A stretch of DNA of 64,000 nt from NCBI GenBank assembly GCA_038226665.1, contig JBBRQI010000002.1:1-64000 (forward strand), written 5' to 3'. This DNA comes from SZAS-103 sp038226665 (GTDB lineage Bacteria > Pseudomonadota > Gammaproteobacteria > Xanthomonadales > Xanthomonadaceae). Shown here piece by piece: positions 60,839 to 64,000 of this stretch. The notes under the pieces were generated by a model that saw only the letters and a list, made by a program, of their open reading frames with translations, was not told the DNA's origin and made no database searches. How positions within the stretch are numbered: position 1 is the stretch's first letter; every line of letters begins with the position of its first letter. Made by a program: the position numbers and the translations under genes.

Positions 60839-61743
60839 CGATCGTCTTGCTCGGCGCCGACGGGCAGGTCGGCTACGAACTGCATCGCTCGTTCGCGCCG
60901 CTGGGCGCGATTTCGGCTTACACGATGTGCGGCATGCTGCCCGGCGGGGCGCGTTGCGGCCGCATCGATTTTGGCGAAGCCGGGAGCCTCGCGAAACTCA
61001 TCTCCGAGAAACGTCCAACACTCGTGCTCAATGCGGTTGCGCACACGCAGGTGGATCGTGCCGAGGACGAACCTGCTCTCGCGCAACGCATCAATGCCGA
61101 TGCCGTCGGCGAACTCGCGCAGGCCTGCGCGATGCATGGCGCGAAGCTCGTACATTACTCGACCGATTACGTGTTCGGCGGCGAAGGCCGGCGCCCGTGG
61201 CGCGAGGACGACGCCACCGCGCCGCTCGGCGTGTACGGCCGCACCAAGCTTGCTGGCGAGGAAGCGATCCGCGCGAGCGGCTGTCGCCACATGATCCTGC
61301 GCACGGCTTGGGTGTACGCGGCGCGCGGGCAGAATTTCCTGCGCACGGCGTTACGGCTGGCGCATGAGCGTGATGAGTTGAAGATCGTGCACGACCAGGT
61401 CGGTTCGCCGACGCCCGCGCGCTGGCTCGCGGTCGCGACCGCGCTCGCGCATGCGCGCAACGCCGACGCGAACGGAACCTGGCACGTCGTCGCCGATGGC
61501 GAATGCAACTGGTTTCAGTTCGCGACAGCGATCTATTCCGAAGCACTTGCCGCGAAAGTGCTCGAACGCGCGCCGCGCGTGTTCGGCATCCCGAGCAGCG
61601 AATATCCGACCAAGGCCCAACGGCCGGCTTATTCGCGGCTCGACACGACGCGCTTCGCCAGCGATTTCGGCTTGCAGTTGCCGGACTGGCGCGATGGGTT
61701 GCGTCAGGTGATGGGCGAACTGGCGGAGCACAAGCCGGGTTGA
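60835..61743 (+). CDS. rfbD: dTDP-4-dehydrorhamnose reductase
   Basis: 302-aa SDR-type reductase completing dTDP-L-rhamnose. The N-terminal LLGADGQVGYEL nucleotide fold, AVAHTQVDRAEDEP, STDYVFGGEG, PLGVYGRTKLAGEEA (YxxxK) and RTAWVYAARGQNF match RfbD. Final gene of the set, coupled to rfbC. The rhamnose is presumably used for LPS O-antigen or another surface glycan; no glycosyltransferase is in this window. Confidence 0.95.
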   Translation: MTIVLLGADGQVGYELHRSFAPLGAISAYTMCGMLPGGARCGRIDFGEAGSLAKLISEKRPTLVLNAVAHTQVDRAEDEPALAQRINADAVGELAQACAMHGAKLVHYSTDYVFGGEGRRPWREDDATAPLGVYGRTKLAGEEAIRASGCRHMILRTAWVYAARGQNFLRTALRLAHERDELKIVHDQVGSPTPARWLAVATALAHARNADANGTWHVVADGECNWFQFATAIYSEALAAKVLERAPRVFGIPSSEYPTKAQRPAYSRLDTTRFASDFGLQLPDWRDGLRQVMGELAEHKPG

Positions 61744-61865
61744 TCGGCTCGCCGCATTCGCAACCTCGCACAGACTGCGTTGTCAGCTAACATGTCCGCG
61801 GGGATCGCGTAGCCAACAGAGCTGGGCGAAGTGTGCCTGGGCTGCAAACCTTATTTTGGAGACTT

Positions 61866-63857
61866 ATGAAAACAGCCATCGCGTTGTCGCTGGTCGCTGC
61901 TTGCGCCTGCCTGTCGCCAGCCTTTGCCGTTCCCCCAACCACCGCCAGCGTCGAGCCGTTCACACGGCTGGAAAATTTCAGTCGCATCAAGATATCGCCT
62001 GACGGGAAATATCTGGCACTTTCGGTACCCATCGCGGATCACACCAGCCTCGTCGTGCTGGATGCGGCCACGCTCAAACAGGTTTCGGTGTTCGCGATGG
62101 CCGGCAAGACGCATGTCGAACGGTTCTGGTGGGCCAACCCGAATCGCTTGTTGATCAGCATGTCGGAAAAGGACGGATCGCTCGATACGCCCATCGAGAC
62201 CGGGGAGATCTTCGCTACCAACGCGGACGGAAAGGATGTTGGCATGCTGTTCGGCTACCGCGCCGCTACCGGAACAACCGGTACCCGAATCAAGTCGGAT
62301 CGGCAGGAAAATGCGAGCGCCGAAGTGATCGACACTTTGCCAGACGATCCGGACCACATCCTGATCGCAGTCACGCCCTGGAGCTACGCCCCCGGCGTGG
62401 AGACCTATACGGGCATCGAGAGGATGGACGTCCATGAAGGCCACCGCACGCGCATCGGCACGGTACCGCTGCGCGGAGCGCGCCTGCTCGCCGACCATCA
62501 CGGCCAGGTGCGGTTCGCCTACGGTCCGGGATCGGACTGGGAAAACCGCGTGTATTACCGTGATGGCGACGCTGCGCCCTGGGTACTGATCAACGATGCG
62601 AATGTCAGCAAACGCGCGATGGAACCGCTGGGTTTTTCCGCTGATGACGCGATCGCTTACGTCGAGTCCAACGAACCGACCGGCCCGGATTCACTCCAGC
62701 GATTCGACGTCGTCAAGCACACGATGACGCCGTTTCTGCAAGACAAGTCCGCGGATCCTGCAGGACTGCTCTATGCAGACGGCAGTCATCGCAATCCGAT
62801 CGGCGTCATCTACGAGGACGACAAGCCGCGCGTAACCTACTTCGATTCCGACTCGGCGGGCGCGCGCAGCCATCGCAGCCTGATGGCGAGTTTCGATGGC
62901 CAGTTCGTGGTGCCGATCTCGTCGACTGCAGATGGGCAGACCGAATTGGTTGAGGCCTATAGCGACCGCGATGCCGGTGACATCTACCGCTTCGACAAGT
63001 CCACCAAGAAGGCTGCCTTGCTGATCAGCCGCAGCGACTGGTTCGATCCGGCAAAGATGGCGGAGGCCAAGCCCTTCGCCTTCAAGGCCAGGGACGGAAT
63101 GGAGATCCATGGCTATCTCACCATCCCGCATGGCAGCGACGGCAAGGCCATGCCGTTGGTGGTGTATCCGCATGGCGGGCCATTCGGCGTCGCCGATATC
63201 TGGGGGTTCGATACGGATTCCCAGCTCCTGGCGGCGCACGGCTACGCGGTGTTGCAGGTCGATTATCGCGGTTCGGCAAACCGCGGCCGTGCGTTCGAAA
63301 AGGCGGGCTACAAGCAATGGGGCGGCAAGATGCAGGACGACATCACCGACGCAACGCGCTGGGCGATCGATAGCGGTGCAGCCGACAAGAACCGCATCTG
63401 CATCTACGGTGCGAGCTACGGCGGCTATGCGGCGCTGATGGGCGTCGCCAGGGAGCCGACGTTGTACCGCTGCGCGGTCGGCTATGCGGGCGTTTACGAC
63501 CTCGACATGATGTACCAGGATGGCGATATCCAAAGGTTTGAAAAAGGCAAGAACTATCTGAACCTGACCCTGGGCACGGAAAATCTCGCCGCAGTCTCGC
63601 CGGCCAAGCTGGCCGACCGTATCAAGGTGCCGGTGTTCCTCGCCGCCGGTGGCGCGGACAAGCGTGCTCCGGTGGGGCACACCAGGAAAATGGAGTCGGC
63701 GCTGAAGCAGGCCGGCGTGCCGGTGAATACCCTGATCTATCCCGACGAGGGCCATGGCTTTTACGATCCGAAGCACGTAGCCGAGTTCGATCGGCAACTG
63801 CTCGAATTCCTCGACAAGTACATCGGCAGCGGGGCGAAATCAGGAGTGGCGCACTAG
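61866..63857 (+). CDS. Exported S9 family prolyl oligopeptidase-type peptidase
   Basis: 663 aa. Signal peptide MKTAIALSLVAACACLSPAFA, a beta-propeller (about 30-390) and a C-terminal alpha/beta hydrolase. The catalytic triad is Ser517 in GASYGGYAAL, Asp598 in GGADKRAP and His630 in DEGHGFYD. Resembles acylaminoacyl/dipeptidyl peptidases of S9C type, common in multiple copies in xanthomonads. TTGGAGAC precedes ATG 61866. Periplasmic or secreted; substrate unknown. Confidence 0.93.
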   Translation: MKTAIALSLVAACACLSPAFAVPPTTASVEPFTRLENFSRIKISPDGKYLALSVPIADHTSLVVLDAATLKQVSVFAMAGKTHVERFWWANPNRLLISMSEKDGSLDTPIETGEIFATNADGKDVGMLFGYRAATGTTGTRIKSDRQENASAEVIDTLPDDPDHILIAVTPWSYAPGVETYTGIERMDVHEGHRTRIGTVPLRGARLLADHHGQVRFAYGPGSDWENRVYYRDGDAAPWVLINDANVSKRAMEPLGFSADDAIAYVESNEPTGPDSLQRFDVVKHTMTPFLQDKSADPAGLLYADGSHRNPIGVIYEDDKPRVTYFDSDSAGARSHRSLMASFDGQFVVPISSTADGQTELVEAYSDRDAGDIYRFDKSTKKAALLISRSDWFDPAKMAEAKPFAFKARDGMEIHGYLTIPHGSDGKAMPLVVYPHGGPFGVADIWGFDTDSQLLAAHGYAVLQVDYRGSANRGRAFEKAGYKQWGGKMQDDITDATRWAIDSGAADKNRICIYGASYGGYAALMGVAREPTLYRCAVGYAGVYDLDMMYQDGDIQRFEKGKNYLNLTLGTENLAAVSPAKLADRIKVPVFLAAGGADKRAPVGHTRKMESALKQAGVPVNTLIYPDEGHGFYDPKHVAEFDRQLLEFLDKYIGSGAKSGVAH

Positions 63858-64000
63858 GAACAGCGAACAAATTCAGGGATTCCCGCAGTGCATGGATGCA
63901 CCGACGCGAACAACGACGCAGGTCGCTGCTTCGCGAGCGTCGAGGCCGGACATGGCCTGCGCGGTATGACGCCATCCTGCCGTCACTTCACCCCGTGCAT
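63858..64000. other. Right-end intergenic sequence
   Basis: 143 bases after the S9 peptidase stop. No gene, clear terminator or repeat recognised; the next gene lies outside the window. Confidence 0.5.

Overview
The window is a GC-rich chromosomal segment from a gammaproteobacterium, most probably of the Xanthomonadales (Lysobacterales), perhaps near Rhodanobacteraceae. The placement rests on protein content and gene order: a fused aspartokinase/diaminopimelate decarboxylase (LysAC), the MurL-MurD2 route to D-glutamate in peptidoglycan, an rpoN-hpf-hprK-rapZ-PTS block behind the lpt genes, purM-DUF2066-AI-2E-hda synteny, and a CysNC fusion. I see no rRNA or tRNA gene, CRISPR array, prophage or intact insertion sequence. 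Almost all of the DNA is tightly packed core genome.

Layout. 1-1179: integron integrase, with a probable attI core at the extreme left edge, so a cassette array may lie just outside the window. 1204-13159 (mostly minus strand): mgtE; a small lipoprotein gene on the plus strand; then, read leftward from 13159, kdsD-kdsC-lptC-lptA-lptB-rpoN-hpf-hprK-rapZ-EIIA(Man)-HPr-EI. This joins Kdo and LPS transport genes to sigma-54 and a regulatory phosphotransferase system, from which ptsN is missing at its usual place. 13293-21145: ibaG, murA, DUF3108, purN/purM, DUF2066, a CDP-alcohol phosphatidyltransferase, an AI-2E-type permease and hda. 21142-24445: the murU-amgK cell-wall recycling pair and a divergent GDP-mannose gene. 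24769-27590: cysD-cysNC sulfate activation. 27716-31542: YeaQ-like membrane protein, M20 peptidase, ComEA-like protein, orphan hutD, then about 750 bases without a convincing gene.

31543-38277 (minus): sufR-sufB-[nucleotidyltransferase]-sufC-sufD-sufS-GNAT-Rieske, an iron-sulfur assembly operon interrupted by a nucleotidyltransferase and preceded by a good sigma-70 promoter. 38434-46692: SET-domain protein, large DUF5916 envelope protein, small lipoproteins and secreted proteins, an EF-G paralogue with an altered G4 motif, and a glycine-zipper protein ended by a strong terminator. 46810-53279: TPR protein, then the overlapping lysAC-murL-murD2 operon. 53447-57535: membrane-anchored unknown, dienelactone hydrolase, OmpA-like protein, polyprenyl diphosphate synthase. 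57691-61743: ssb followed closely by rfbB-A-C-D (dTDP-L-rhamnose). 61866-63857: secreted S9 peptidase.

Much of the window serves the envelope. KdsD/KdsC/LptABC build and move LPS, RfbBACD makes dTDP-rhamnose and ManC makes GDP-mannose. MurA, MurL, MurD2 and LysAC feed peptidoglycan precursors, and AmgK/MurU salvage MurNAc. The polyprenyl synthase makes the isoprenoid-quinone side chain. The PTS block has no sugar permease and looks regulatory.
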